This document shows positions 22,480 to 32,871 of a stretch of DNA of 64,000 bases, one piece after another. How positions within the stretch are numbered: position 1 is the stretch's first letter; each line of letters begins with the position of its first letter. Origin of the DNA: Carya illinoinensis (taxonomy: Eukaryota > Streptophyta > Magnoliopsida > Fagales > Juglandaceae); contig NC_056755.1 of NCBI RefSeq assembly GCF_018687715.1, positions 19,045,001-19,109,000 on the forward strand, in the 5' to 3' direction. The notes beneath the pieces are model-generated. The model was given only the letters and a program-made list of their open reading frames with translations. It searched no databases and had not been told where the DNA came from. A program made the position numbers and the translations under genes.

Positions 22480-25092
22480 TGATTGAGCTGAGATATTGCA
22501 TATTTTAGCTATTTAATATTCATCATGACATTATTATTGATTTTAAATGGAAAAATTATTAATAAGGATAAATCAAAGTTGTGATTTTAATTGATTAAAA
22601 GCATGAATTTCTGCTTGAATTCTACCAACTATTGATTACTATGCATTCTAGTCCATAATTTTTCTTGCTTTCCATTATCATTTGCGTTTGTACCATTGTT
22701 TTTCTTGTTCTTCATGTTCATAAAGTTTCTTGAGCTATCTTTCCATCTTTTGGGTTCAATCCATGAACCTCAAAAGATAGAAGCACTTCTTGCCATCCGT
22801 GAATGGAAGTTGCTCAAGCTAATTTTTTTAGTGTTATTTTGTTGTTGAGTATTTTCTTTTTTAATCTTCATCTCCATTTTTTCGTGCATACCATGGTTTA
22901 TTATGTTCATGCCTTGTTCATACTTTGTCTTGAGCTTTCCCACCATTCAAACACTCCCAACTCCATCTAACCTCATACACGGCCACACCAATCACCCCAC
23001 ATCATCCTCACTTAAACCATGACACACCATTGCCCTCCAACAAGCCACCAAACTTCCAAATCCTAGCCCCCACTTGCCGTCCAACCCATCCCTCATTTCC
23101 CTCAAAACTCACGGATCCCCTTTTCACACTCAAATAAATCCACCAACTCATTTCCAAACCACCTAAATTATACATTAATTGGGCGGCTGCTTGTTTGGCT
23201 TAACTTACATCGGTTGGTGCAGCTAAATTAAGGTGAGGAACATGTGATGGATTGGAAGAAGAAGGCTGCTGCTGTCCACCAACTGCTGTCTACCGAAATG
23301 AAGGAAGAAGTCATCAAAGGCTGCTGCTATCCACCGAAATTATATGAAGAAGAAGGTTGCTGCTCTCCACCAAATTTAACATTGAAAAAGTCATAAAAGG
23401 CTGCTTCCTTTCCATTGAATTGGACAAGAGCCGAATGAAGGAAGCTAGAAAGAGAACATGTGATGGATTGGAAGAGAAGTCAGCTGTTGTTGAAGTGTTA
23501 AGACATGCTTGAGTTTTCCACCTAGTGTGAATTGAAGATGGATTTCGGTTGAAAAGAAATTGATTGGAGGAAGGGCAGCACCAACTTGAGGCAGCCATCT
23601 AAAGATATATATATATATATATATATGTGAGAGTGGCTGGACGGCAGAATTGAAAAACAAATTGAAGAGAAGAGATAAGAGAAGTCAGCTGGAATTATTC
23701 TTAAAGTAAAGTGTGTTGTGCTGAAACTGAAAAATAAAAAGGAAGGAAGTAAAGTCGGTGCATGAAATAAAAGAAAAGACATTGAGGTGTGAAAAACGTG
23801 TTGGTGAGGGAGTAGGTGTTTGGTTTGAATTAAGAAACCAATTGAATAAGATGAGAAAGGAGAAATGCAAGAGGTGGCCGAAATTAAGTGTGAATACAAG
23901 ATTGAAGTGTGAAACCAATTGAGTGTGAATGCAAGAGGTGGCCGAAATAAGGTGTGAATGCAAAATTGAAGTGTGAAACCAATTGAATGTGAGATGCAAC
24001 TAGCCAAGATGTTCGGCTATAAAAGAATGCAGTCCGAACTCAACAAAAAGAACTTACAACACACAACTACAACTTACATTTTACAATTTTCTGCTTTTGT
24101 TATTTCTTTGTTATGTTCTTGAAAGAGTTGGCTCTTTCTTGTGTTCGGATTTTTGTTTTTCCTTTTGGCTTCAAAGCTTTGTTGTTTTAGCATTTTTATT
24201 AAGTGTATTACGATTTGTTCTAGAATTTTATTTCATTAAGAGTAATACCTTAATATTAAGTGTGCTAGTTTGTTTCATTACTAGTTTGTTTCATGTAACA
24301 AAAAGAAATTGTTTTAGAAGTTTTAATCGAGTGTGCTAGTTTGTTTCATAAAGAATTGTTTTAGAAGTTCTAATTAATTGTGTTACCTTAATTTATTGCA
24401 AGAAAGGTTTGGTTTTGAACTTTTGTTTTTGTTTTTGATTTTTCTGAACATCATACGTGAGAAGTTGTTTCCTTTTTGTTTTGAATTTCCATTGAATAGT
24501 GAAAGGAAGTTTTCGTTTAGACTTTTCGTTCTCTATTTTTATTTAACTTCAGTTTAAAGTTTATAGAATACGTTTGAGATATTTTTTTACTTAGAAGTTT
24601 GGTTAATTTATTTTCTGTTTACTTATTTCGTGTTATTTATTTTTCTCACTTCCTTAAGTTTTCATTTAATAGCGATTACAATTGTTATGTGTTATTTTGA
24701 GAATTTGTGATTTAATTACAAAGATGAATTCTAGAATCTTGGTTTTGGGCATTTTCAATTTTCAGTTCATGTTTTGACAATCACTTTCTAATTTAGTTTA
24801 ATTCTTAATTTAGTTTTATTAATTTTTGAGTTTAATTTATTCGTCCTTTACATTTCAATCCAACAATCAAAATCTAAAAACATGAATCTAGTCCATGACT
24901 AGTACCCTTTTCCATCCATTGCACATACCATCATTTTATTTTCTCTTTGTGAAATTTTTCACATTTTTTTCAACGAGTTTAATTTTAAGCAACTTTCCCT
25001 AAGGAGACGATCTAGGAATTTATTCCTAATTATTACACGACATCCTCCTGCACTTGGGATAGCATTAGTGCTACTCATTTTTGAGTGAGTCG
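22480..25092 (+). repeat. Athila 3' LTR
   Basis: It starts TGATTGAG and ends GAGTGAGTCG, 2613 bases, where the 5' copy ends in the canonical CA. It carries the same repeat modules, 64-base duplication (23867-23994) and TATA box (24017-24025) as the 5' LTR. It is followed by the CACGG duplication at 25093-25097. Confidence 0.92.
24017..24025 (+). promoter_or_regulatory. TATA box of the Athila 3' LTR
   Basis: CTATAAAAG is identical to the 5' LTR box. Active transcription from this copy would read outward into the gypsy LTR piece and the Sirevirus at 25.7 kb. Confidence 0.65.
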
Positions 25093-25097
25093 CACGG
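25093..25097. repeat. Target-site duplication CACGG (right) of the Athila element
   Basis: A perfect copy of 13122-13126. Confidence 0.9.
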
Positions 25098-25702
25098 TGA
25101 GATTTTAAAAAGTCACAGTAAGTAAATAGACAACATACAATAGATAACATAGGCATATAAAGGCAAACCATGAAATAAATGCATGGACATGTACTTGACA
25201 TAGAACTCAGTTCATTCAATTTGAAATTTCAATAAAACATCTTTTTCATTTTTTTCATATTGAACAATATACATATAACATGTCTTTAATTCATTGCCCT
25301 GCTCACTTCTTATAACATGTAGTTTGGATACCTCCTGGCTTCCTTCTGTACCATTGGTTCCCAGCTAGTTGCCTCATCATCCAATGGCCCACTTGACTGT
25401 GGTGACTATGTCATAGTCCTTATTATGCGAAAGTTCACCATTTTACCTTCACCACGTATAACACATGTCGCACCCACCCGCTCCGATATCGTTTCCACAA
25501 GGATCCATTCAAGGTCCGCTGATTGTATTTTGTCGACCTAGGCGCTACCACTCCAATTTATGCACTCCAAAATGAAAAAGGGAGTTCCACCAGGACATTC
25601 CCCCATCCTAGCATTTGGGGTCATGGTAAAACATGAACAAACTCTTTTCTTTGGAAAACAATACATAACCCATACGATGAGACATGAACTTGTTACACTT
25701 TT
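25098..25702 (-). repeat. Middle piece of the minus-strand gypsy 5' LTR
   Basis: On the minus strand 25540-25650 reads ATGACCCCAAATGCTAGGAT, then GGGGGAATGTCCTGGTGGA. This parallels ACGACCCCAAGCCGGGATGG, then TATCTCGGTGGA in the solo LTR at 27378-27418. The piece is therefore a chromovirus (Tekay/Del-like) LTR on the minus strand. It lies between the Athila and Sirevirus insertions and continues at 36366. It has no gene; the 60-86 codon frames here are unsupported. Confidence 0.6.
25698..25702. repeat. Target-site duplication CTTTT (left) of the Sirevirus
   Basis: CTTTT directly precedes the LTR terminus TGTTGCCC at 25703. It is repeated at 36361-36365. Confidence 0.88.
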
Positions 25703-26049
25703 TGTTGCCCAGATTACTAACACAAGAGGGGGGTGAATTGAGTTGTATTAAAAAAATAACAATTATAAATCAAATATACAACATAAAAAATAAACAAAAT
25801 ACGAAATAGTAATAAATATAAAGAGTAAGGATAAGAGAGAAGCAAACTCAATATGTTAACGAGGTTCGGCCCTACTGCCTACGTCCTCGCCTCAAGCTAC
25901 CCCTTGAGGATTCTCAAATTTACTATACAGCCTCCTTTAGGTGAAGATAGAAACCTATTACATCTTTGAACAACACCGCTACAAAGGATCCGTATAGAAC
26001 ACCCTCTACACTTGCAATCACCTTACACGTGGTGATTCAACTATTCCCT

Positions 26050-26069
26050 GTGTAGAAAACTTTCTACAC
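26050..26069. promoter_or_regulatory. Perfect palindrome arms in the Sirevirus LTR
   Basis: GTGTAGAAA and TTTCTACAC flank two bases. The partner LTR has the same structure at 35395-35414 with one change. Sirevirus LTRs are known to carry conserved palindromic motifs upstream of the promoter, so this may be a factor-binding site; that role is inferred. Confidence 0.5.
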
Positions 26070-26223
26070 GTACAAGGGTTATACACACCCTTTTACTGAT
26101 ACAAGAGCTGATAGTGGGTAGGTTATCAGAAAACACTCCTCAATGAGTGGAATAAGAACAATACAGTGCAAACTATATCTCTCAAAATGAACAAGAATTA
26201 AGGCGCAATGTTTAGAGAAGAGA

Positions 26224-26228
26224 GAATG
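26224..26228. repeat. Target-site duplication GAATG (left) of the solo LTR
   Basis: GAATG is repeated at 28337-28341. The partner Sirevirus LTR keeps a single GAATG in AGAGAGAATGAAAGCTTTG (about 35565-35583), the empty site. Confidence 0.92.
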
Positions 26229-28336
26229 TGTGATGACCTGCTTTTACGTGTATTTTCACTGTAGGAGTGTTTTTAATTTAATTAATATATTGGTTCTTTT
26301 ATTTTAAATTATTTTATTTTAACTAGTTTTATTTTATTTGATGTAGTGTTTAATTTATTTTAGTCGTTTTATGTTTTTAAAATCGTTTTCGGCGAATCAA
26401 TTTTTGGTTTCCGGAGTGAGAATTGGACCTCATTTCTTTTTCCTCATCTTTTCTTTTTCTTTTCTCTTTTTTTTTTTTCTTTTTCTTTTTCCTTTTCTTT
26501 CTTTTTCTTTCTTTTCTTCTTCTTTCTTCTTCCTTCCCTTCCTGCGTGCTCGAGCTGCTCCCTTTCTCCTTCTCGTCGCTGACCTGTTGACCTACCCAGA
26601 CCGCCGACATCCGGCCGGCGTGGCCAACACCACCCCCACCAAAATATTCCCCTCCGGCCGATGATCACCCCCACCGAATCCCAGCCCCATCTGAGCCACC
26701 GTTAGCCCCGTACGCCCCATCTAAGCCGCATGACTTTTTGCCGATTCCAGCATCGTCGCTCCACCTCCGGCCACCACCTCTTTATAGCTTCTTCCCCTAC
26801 CTCTTGCTGACCTAACCCACCCATTTCTGGCCTCGATCCATTGCCGGAGCAGCTCCCACGAGCTCAACTCCTTTCAACCCCTTTTTGGCCTTCCACCATC
26901 GTTTCCACCGCCACCCACGGCCAAAGCTCACTTTCTTTAGCTTCATAAACATCTCTAGACCATTCCCTATCAATTTCATGTCTTGGTTTGTCCCCGTTCG
27001 AAAGTGGGTAATTTACTACCCACGGCCACAGTGTAAAATACACTGTTACGTTGCTTTTCCTCCGCCGTTTGCAACGCCGCGAGCTTTCAAAAAATACCGT
27101 ATAACGCTGTAAGTATTTTTCAAACTCTAATTTTAGATTCAAATATATTTTGCTCTTACAATAATTATTTATCTGCTAGTTGGTTGATTCTGGACTGAGT
27201 CCGAGGAGTTCGGGGGTCGGATGGATTGAGGACAGAGTTGATTGATTTGGTTGTTTTGTGATTGGTTGGTTAGTTGGTTCCTTGAGTTGTGCATTTCACT
27301 GTGCATTCTCGTGCATTTTATTTAATTGAGAAAATCATGTTTTGTTGGCGTAAATGGATTTTTGGGTGCGTGTGTATCACGACCCCAAGCCGGGATGGGG
27401 TATTATCTCGGTGGAGCTCCTCTGGTCACTCGGGAGTGGATAATACTGAGTGACATCCCCTGGGTTGTCACAGGGCGACGACTGAATCGCACGATACGGT
27501 AACGTTGTCGTGTCGACTCCGTGGTCCCTAGAGTGGCAGGGACTAGAGGATGGCCTGGCCAAGGACGTGCTGGGCACGAGTACTGGGCATCACTCGTTTA
27601 GGTGTCACACGCGTAGACGTTACCTGCGGTGTGGCATAGAGCCAAAGTGTGCAGATGATCCCTAGGGGAGATCATGGTGCATGCAACAACTGGATCGGTT
27701 TTATGGTTTTGGTTACGGGCCATTTTCTGGGAAAATGGTGAGGTTTGGTTTGAGGCTATGTGATCCATTTTCTGAGAAAATGATGGTTTCTGTTTGGGCC
27801 ATTATCTAGGATAATGGCAAGGACTAGTTTTAATGGTTGTGTTTCTGGGCCAAATGGGATTTTGGCGTGCGTGGAAAAATGTAGTTTTTTTTTTATGGGA
27901 CATGTGCATTGCGTTCTTTTATACATTTTGTTTGAATTAATATGTTTTTATCTAGTGGCGTTTGGATCTTACTTACCCGCGGCACCATTTTTTGTACCGT
28001 AGATTTTGGTGCAGAGTTCGAGGAGGAGGAGGAGGCTGAGCCCGAGGATGCGGCTCCGCCGGAGTTCTGAGTTGGAGTTATGCTTTATAGTTGGCTTTGA
28101 AACTATATTTGTATCTTGTAATATTTTATTATGTATGTTTTGAACAGTTTTATATTAAACTAAGAAAAATTCTGGTACTTAGTTATGAGACTTTCGTTAT
28201 TCGCTGCGTGTTTCTTTTTGCACATTTGTTGCTTATATACACACTTGGGACTCGTCGATAGGGTGGTGACCAGTGTTGTCATCATCCCGACGCCTCATTC
28301 TCCATGTGTTCGTACGTGGGATTTGGGGGCGTCACA
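26229..28336 (+). mobile_element. Solo LTR of a Tekay/Del-like Ty3/gypsy element
   Basis: This 2108-base block starts TGTGATGACC and ends GGGGCGTCACA. It is flanked by perfect GAATG duplications and absent from the other Sirevirus LTR. There is no internal region, so it is what remains after unequal recombination between two LTRs. Features inside are a long pyrimidine run (26440-26540) and a GC-rich block (26540-26720). The segment ACGACCCCAAGCCGGGATGG (27379 onward) is shared in style with the minus gypsy LTR. A GAGGAGGAGGAGG run lies at 28020-28032. The frames at 26371-26674 are low-complexity by-products, not genes. Confidence 0.92.
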
Positions 28337-28341
28337 GAATG
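28337..28341. repeat. Target-site duplication GAATG (right) of the solo LTR
   Basis: A perfect match to 26224-26228. Confidence 0.92.
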
Positions 28342-28444
28342 AAAGCTTTGAATGAATGTTGTATACTCTTGATGTTGTAAATATGAAGCTCTCAAATGAT
28401 CTATTTACAGGCATATAAGACTTCATATTCAAATTTAAAAGGAT

Positions 28445-28870
28445 TTACATGTCAAAGACAATATCATTCACTTTTTCAAAAAATTCAAATAAAAGGTTCT
28501 TCTTTTTCAATTGTCAAAGACGACATCATTCATTTTTCAAATACTTCAAACCTAATCTTTTACTTTTAACATATGACAAAATGAGCACACTTTACTTTTC
28601 AAAAAAAAATTCAAATCTAATATTTTACTTTTTGTATATGACAAATGGAGCACACTTTACTTTTCAAAATTTTCAAACAAAATCATCTACCTTTTGCATA
28701 AGTCAAAAAAAGTATCAATTACTTTTGAAAATATTCAAATAAAATATGCATATGTGAAAGATGACAATCAATAATCTTTAATATTTTCAAAGTTCAACCC
28801 TTTAATCAAGGTATGCACATGTGAAAGATGACAATCAATCATCTTTCAAAATTTTCAAATTTAATTTTTA
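28445..28870. repeat. Repeated ~60-base modules in the Sirevirus 3' LTR
   Basis: Degenerate tandem modules recur: CATATGACAAAATGAGCACA, TTTACTTTTCAAAA and TTCAAA.CTAATCTTTTAC, then a CACATGTGAAAGATGACAATC pair. The same block is at 35658-36065 in the 5' LTR. Such blocks in copia LTRs usually lie in U3 and influence transcription; that role is inferred. Confidence 0.6.
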
Positions 28871-29154
28871 AAATATTCATGCACATGTGGAAAATGTATT
28901 TTAATGCTTTATGATAAAATATTAATTTTGAGCCTTAATCCTAATTTCGAATTTTTAAGAGATTTACAACATTACTCTATGACTTTAATGTGAACTTGTT
29001 CCCTTCTTGCTCATGCTTGTTTCCTTGATGTGCTTGACTCCATTGTATAGACAACTTGAGTTTGAGACTTCTTTATTCTTTGAATTCATTTGTTATCATC
29101 AAAATCCTTTTGTAGATATATAATTACACAAAGCTTGAAACCTTGGGTTCAACA

Positions 29155-29168
29155 ATCTCCCCCTTTTT
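29155..29168 (-). promoter_or_regulatory. Polypurine tract next to the Sirevirus 3' LTR
   Basis: On the minus strand AAAAAGGGGGAGAT abuts the LTR start TGTTGAAC. It primes plus-strand DNA synthesis in copia elements. Confidence 0.85.
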
Positions 29169-29326
29169 GATGATGACAAATACTTGATAGAACCTGAAGC
29201 CTGTATTAATACTTAAGCTCCCCGTGAAAATGTGCGTTAGTTTTTCAAGTAAAATTATAAATATAATTCCAAGCATATATAACAAGTTTAGCAATTCAAA
29301 CAATGTTAATGTTCTAATCTAATTCT

Positions 29327-29338
29327 TCTCCCCCTTTT
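29327..29338 (-). promoter_or_regulatory. Second Sirevirus polypurine tract
   Basis: On the minus strand the context is GCCAAAAGGGGGAGA, about 160 bases upstream of the first tract. Multiple tracts of exactly this form are a recognised Sirevirus feature. Confidence 0.75.
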
Positions 29339-29598
29339 GGCATCATTAAAAAGGATCCGTAGCAAGTAAATGGATTAAAGAAAACAATGCGTTAGTAGAA
29401 ACTGTAGATAGTTGAAAAAATGGATCCGTCTGTGACTCGACAAGTGTGGCTGGAGATTTGAAAAAATCGCCTGATATTGTTGACAAATGAGATTGAAGGC
29501 TTGAGTTTCTAAAAAAACGTCATTTTCACCGATCAGTAAAAAAAATCACATTGCTCTTTGACTTGGATGATAGCTTGTCTTGTTCTTTATGCTATCTC

Positions 29599-29605
29599 TA
29601 TAAAA
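29599..29605 (+). promoter_or_regulatory. TATA box on the plus strand inside the Sirevirus 3' region
   Basis: TATAAAA lies in the context CTATCTCTATAAAATCAG, 104 bases before the antisense ORF start. The intervening DNA is pyrimidine-rich and free of ATG after about 29633, like a plant 5' leader. It is oriented opposite to the retrotransposon's own transcription. Confidence 0.55.
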
Positions 29606-29709
29606 TCAGTCTTAAAGTTCATCCAATCCACATCAAGTTTTCTTCTCATCTCTATAACTTATCTGCATTCATTCAACATTTTCGCTTTAAGCCTTCTATT
29701 CTTTTCTCA

Positions 29710-30147
29710 ATGGCTCATTCTTCTAACATTTCTTTAGATCCATCCATGAGGCATTCTACATCTCAACCTCCTGTCCTTTCTGCAGTTGCCATTGGTGCCA
29801 TGTTGTAGCAAGAAAATAATAAGTTGGCTAATAAGTCAGATTCCGATACTATCTATGACTTGGTGAGTCTTGGGACTCGCTACTCTTCCTCTAGTGTTGC
29901 TTTTTTCCACAGGCTACAAGTCAAAAATCATGAAGTTGAAAAGCTCAAAGAACAAATTGTTGTACTTCAATGAATTGTTCAAGAGTCTCACATAAGGGAA
30001 GGAATCATTCGGCAGAAGAATAAACAGTTGAAATCTTTATTAGATTCTTTATTCCGCTTGCCGGTTCCCATGGATAAGAATGACATGATATTGTATGAAG
30101 AGAATGAGCGTCTCAAACATGAGGCTAAGAATCTCAAATTTATGTAA
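29710..30147 (+). pseudogene. Antisense reading frame in the Sirevirus, coiled-coil protein, two in-frame stops
   Basis: The frame starts at an ATG in a good plant context (CTCAATGGCT). It runs 145 codons to TAA at 30145-30147, with a TAG at codon 33 (29806) and a TGA at codon 88 (29971). The sequence is continuous on both sides of each stop, as if each were one base change. Residues 1-32 are Ser/Pro-rich (MAHSSNISLDPSM). From about residue 70 the charged pattern NHEVEKLKEQIVVLQ, QKNKQLKSLLDSL and ENERLKHEAKNLK suggests coiled coils. It ends 49 bases before the pol stop, tail-to-tail. I recognise no family. It could be a captured gene, an element-encoded antisense protein, or chance. The TATA box and composition favour a once-real gene. 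Confidence 0.5.
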
Positions 30148-30195
30148 AAGTATTTAAAAAATCTATCTCTATTTTTGTTGACTCTGGTCTATCTT

Positions 30196-30549
30196 TTAAA
30201 AGATATTCATAGCATGCATCATACCTATTTCTCTTCTGATCATACATAATTTATCTTCTGGTAAAGGTTTTGTGAAAATATCTGCTAACTGATCGTGTGT
30301 GTTTATGAACTCTAGTACTATATCGCCTTTCTGCACATGATCTCGAAGAAAATGATATCTTATTTCAATATGCTTAGTTCTAGAATGTTGTATTGGGTTC
30401 TTTGAAAGATTTATAGCACTTGTATTATCACATTTGATTGGAATGTGATTATACATGAGTTTAAAATCTTCAAGTTGTTGCTTCATGTAAAGAACTTGAG
30501 CACAACAACTACCTGCAGCAACATTCTGCCTCAGCAGTAGATAGTGCAA
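30196..30549 (-). pseudogene. Sirevirus RNase H C-terminal part
   Basis: The frame carries KCDNTSAINLSKNPIQHSRT, KHIEIRYHFLRDHV and DQLADIFTKPLPEDKL, the conserved end of copia RNase H. The Asp of CDNTSA and of LADIFTKPL are expected ligands. It is preceded in another frame by the RNase H start. The stop at 30196 ends pol. The protein degrades RNA in the RNA/DNA hybrid. Confidence 0.88.
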
Positions 30550-30556
30550 CAGAATT

Positions 30557-31066
30557 TTATTTTTTACTAAACCAGGAAACTAGTGCATGACCTAAGAAAT
30601 GACATGCTCCACTAGTGCTTTTTTGATCTGTTTTACAGGCAGAATAATCTGCATCTGTGTAGCTAATTAGATCAAAATATGTGTGCATAGGGTACCATAA
30701 CCCTAGGTTAATTGTACCACTAAGATATATAAGAATGCGCTTAACTGCAATTAAATGTGATTCTTTTGGAGATGATTGAAAGCGTGCACATAAGCACACA
30801 CTAAACATAATATCTGGTCTACTGGCTGTTAAATATAATAAGCTACCAATCTTACCTCGATATATCTTTGAGTCAACTGGCTTACCGGATTCATCTTTAT
30901 CAAGTTTAGTTGATGGGCTCATTGGTGTTCCAATTTTCTTAACACCTTCCATCCCAAACTTCTTCAGTAATTCCTTAATATATTTTGATTGATTGATGAA
31001 TGTCTCACTTTTTGCTTGCTTAATTTGCAATCTGAGAAAGAATGTAAGTTCTCCCATCATGCTCAT
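30557..31066 (-). pseudogene. Sirevirus reverse transcriptase C-terminus and RNase H start
   Basis: The frame reads MSMMGELTFFLRLQIKQ (normally GEL.FFLGLQI), then the connection TPMSPSTKLDKDESGKPVDS, YRGKIGSLLYLTASRPDIMF, and RNase H DADYSACKTDQKSTSGACHF. It is joined to the catalytic part at 31073 by one stop. This is a typical copia pol distal half. Confidence 0.88.
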
Positions 31067-31072
31067 CTCAAA

Positions 31073-31800
31073 TTATTCCTGCATAGTCTTAGCAAAAACT
31101 TGACACATATTTTCATTAGTAGCACCGAATATTATATCATCAACATAAATCTGAATCAAAAGAATATCATCATTTTCATATTTAATGAAAAGAGTTGTGT
31201 GTATTTTTTCTCTTGAAAAACCATTTTCAATCAAGACACCACTGAGTCTCCCATACCAAGCTCTAGGAGCTTGTTTAAGTCCATATAATGCTTTTGTGAG
31301 TTTGAAAACATGATTTGGGGAAATATGATTTTCAAAACCTGGAGGTTGCTCAACATATACCTCTTCATTTATAAAACCATTTAAGAAAGCACTTTTAACA
31401 TCCATTTGAAAAAGGTTGAAATCTTTATAACAAGCATATGCAAGTAGCATTCGAATAGCTTCTAATCTTACGACTGGTGCATATGTCTCATCATAATCGA
31501 TTCCTTATTCTTGATTAAAACATTGGGCTACAAGTCGAGCCTTATTTCTAGTAATGACTCCAGACTCATCTTTCTTGTTTCTAAAAACTCATTTTGTTCC
31601 AATAATAGTATGATTTTTGGGTCTAGGAACAAGTGTCCAAACATCATTTCTTTCAAATTGATTCAACTCTTCTTGCATAGCTAGAATTCAAGATTCATCA
31701 AGCAGTGCGTCATCAATATTTTTGGGTTTAATCTGAGATAGAAAAGCAGTATGATTGCAAATATTTCTAAGAGATGATCGAGTACTTACACCTCGTGAAG
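31073..31800 (-). pseudogene. Sirevirus reverse transcriptase catalytic part
   Basis: The frame 31073-31450 shows FQMDVKSAFLNGFINEEVYV, QPPGFE, LTKALYGLKQAPRAWYGRLS and the catalytic IQIYVDDIIFGATN (YVDD present). The upstream piece (31450-31800) has ARLVAQ/YDETYAPV-like and NDVWTLVPRPK-like segments with several stops. It copies element RNA in virus-like particles. Damage is confined to scattered stops and frameshifts. Confidence 0.88.
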
Positions 31801-32870
31801 GTTCTCCCAAAATTTGTTCCACTGGATGATCTTTCACAAATTTTCACTGTTTGGTTGCATCTTGTATTAAATTTTGATGATCTTTCCTGATGGTTCCATG
31901 TTGAACTTCTTCTATTGTATTCTCTTTGTTGAGATTGAAACTTTCCGTATTATTTATACCTCCTGTTTCTTCATCAATATATTTCTTGGAGAGTGAAGAA
32001 TGAGATTCATCAAATACTACATGCATAGATTCTTCTACAGTCAAAGTCTTTTTATTGAATACTCTATAAGCTTTACTATTAGTAGAATACCCGAGAAAAA
32101 TATCTTCATCAGATTTTGCATCAACTTGCCTAAATTATCCCTGTCATTCAAAATAAAATATTTGCATCCAAATACATGAAAGTAACTAATGTTGGGCTTT
32201 TTCTCATTCCAAAGCTCATAGGGGGTTTTATCTAATTTAGACCTTAGCATAACTCTATTTATAACATAACATGCAGTACTTACCGCTTTGGCCAAAAAAT
32301 AACTAGGCAAGTTGTTCTCATCGAGCATTGTTCTTGCCATCTCTTGAAGAGATCTATTTTTCCTCTCTACTATCCCATTTTGTTGAGGAGTTCGAGGAGC
32401 AGAAAAATTATGTACAAAACCATTTTCATCACAAAATGTTTCAATATTTTTATTAACAAACTCTTTTCCTCAATCACTTCGGATACTTGAAATAGTATAG
32501 CCCTTTTCATTTTGAATTCTCTTGCATAACTTGGTAAAGACATTATGTGCCTCATTTTTATGAGCAAGAAAGATGACCCAAGTATATCTAGAGAAATTAT
32601 CAACAATAACAAATGTATAATATTTTCCTCCTAGAATTGCAACTCTATTTGGTCCAAAAAGATCCATGTGTATCAGTTGCAATGGTCTAGTAGTGGAAAT
32701 ATGTTTCTTGGTTTTAAAAGAAGTTTTTGTTTGTTTACCAAATTGGCATGCATTACAAATTTTGTCTTTAAGAAAACTTGTTTCTGGTAAACCTCTGACA
32801 AGATCATTTTTTGAAAGTTTGGAAATAAGTTTGGAAATAAGTTCCATGTTGGCATGACCTAATCTTCTAT
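31801..32870 (-). pseudogene. Sirevirus integrase, broken
   Basis: The pieces at 32470-32847, 32370-32612 and 32041-32340 together carry the pre-integrase finger tail CNACQFGKQTK and the first catalytic Asp in LIHMDLFGP. YTFVIVDNFSRYTWV, RSD (second Asp), APRTPQQNG followed by VERKNR (Glu), and TACYVINRVMLRSKLDKTPY also appear. The DDE residues are therefore present but spread over at least three frames. A low-complexity acidic segment (31844-32044) follows. Confidence 0.87.
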
Positions 32871-32871
32871 G

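Larger units (their letters stand above)
13127..25092 (+). mobile_element. Complete Athila-type Ty3/gypsy retrotransposon
   Basis: About 12 kb bounded by 2.6-kb direct LTRs that both start TGATTGAGCTGAGATATTGC, with a five-base target duplication (CACGG). Inside are a tRNA-Asp-type primer site, gag, protease, reverse transcriptase, RNase H and integrase in gypsy order, then a one-kb non-coding 3' region and a polypurine-like stretch. The tRNA-Asp primer site, long LTRs and RT motifs (TCPFGTFAF.RMPFGLCNAP) point to the Athila branch of the Tat/Athila clade. In about 450 aligned LTR bases I counted roughly eight substitutions, so it is fairly young. The coding region has two stops and at least two frameshifts, so this copy is non-autonomous. 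Confidence 0.92.
25703..29154 (-). repeat. Sirevirus 3' LTR (interrupted by a solo gypsy LTR)
   Basis: It extends from TGTTGCCCAGAT at 25703 to GGGTTCAACA at 29154. Without the insertion at 26229-28341 it is about 1.34 kb, matching the 1314-base partner at 35047-36360. By eye the two differ by several percent. It contains a palindrome at 26050-26069 and repeated modules at 28445-28870. Confidence 0.9.

Noticed and set aside
26371..26674. Overlapping frames rich in Phe/Ser or Lys/Glu in the solo LTR
   Set aside because: They are pure products of the pyrimidine tract at 26440-26540.
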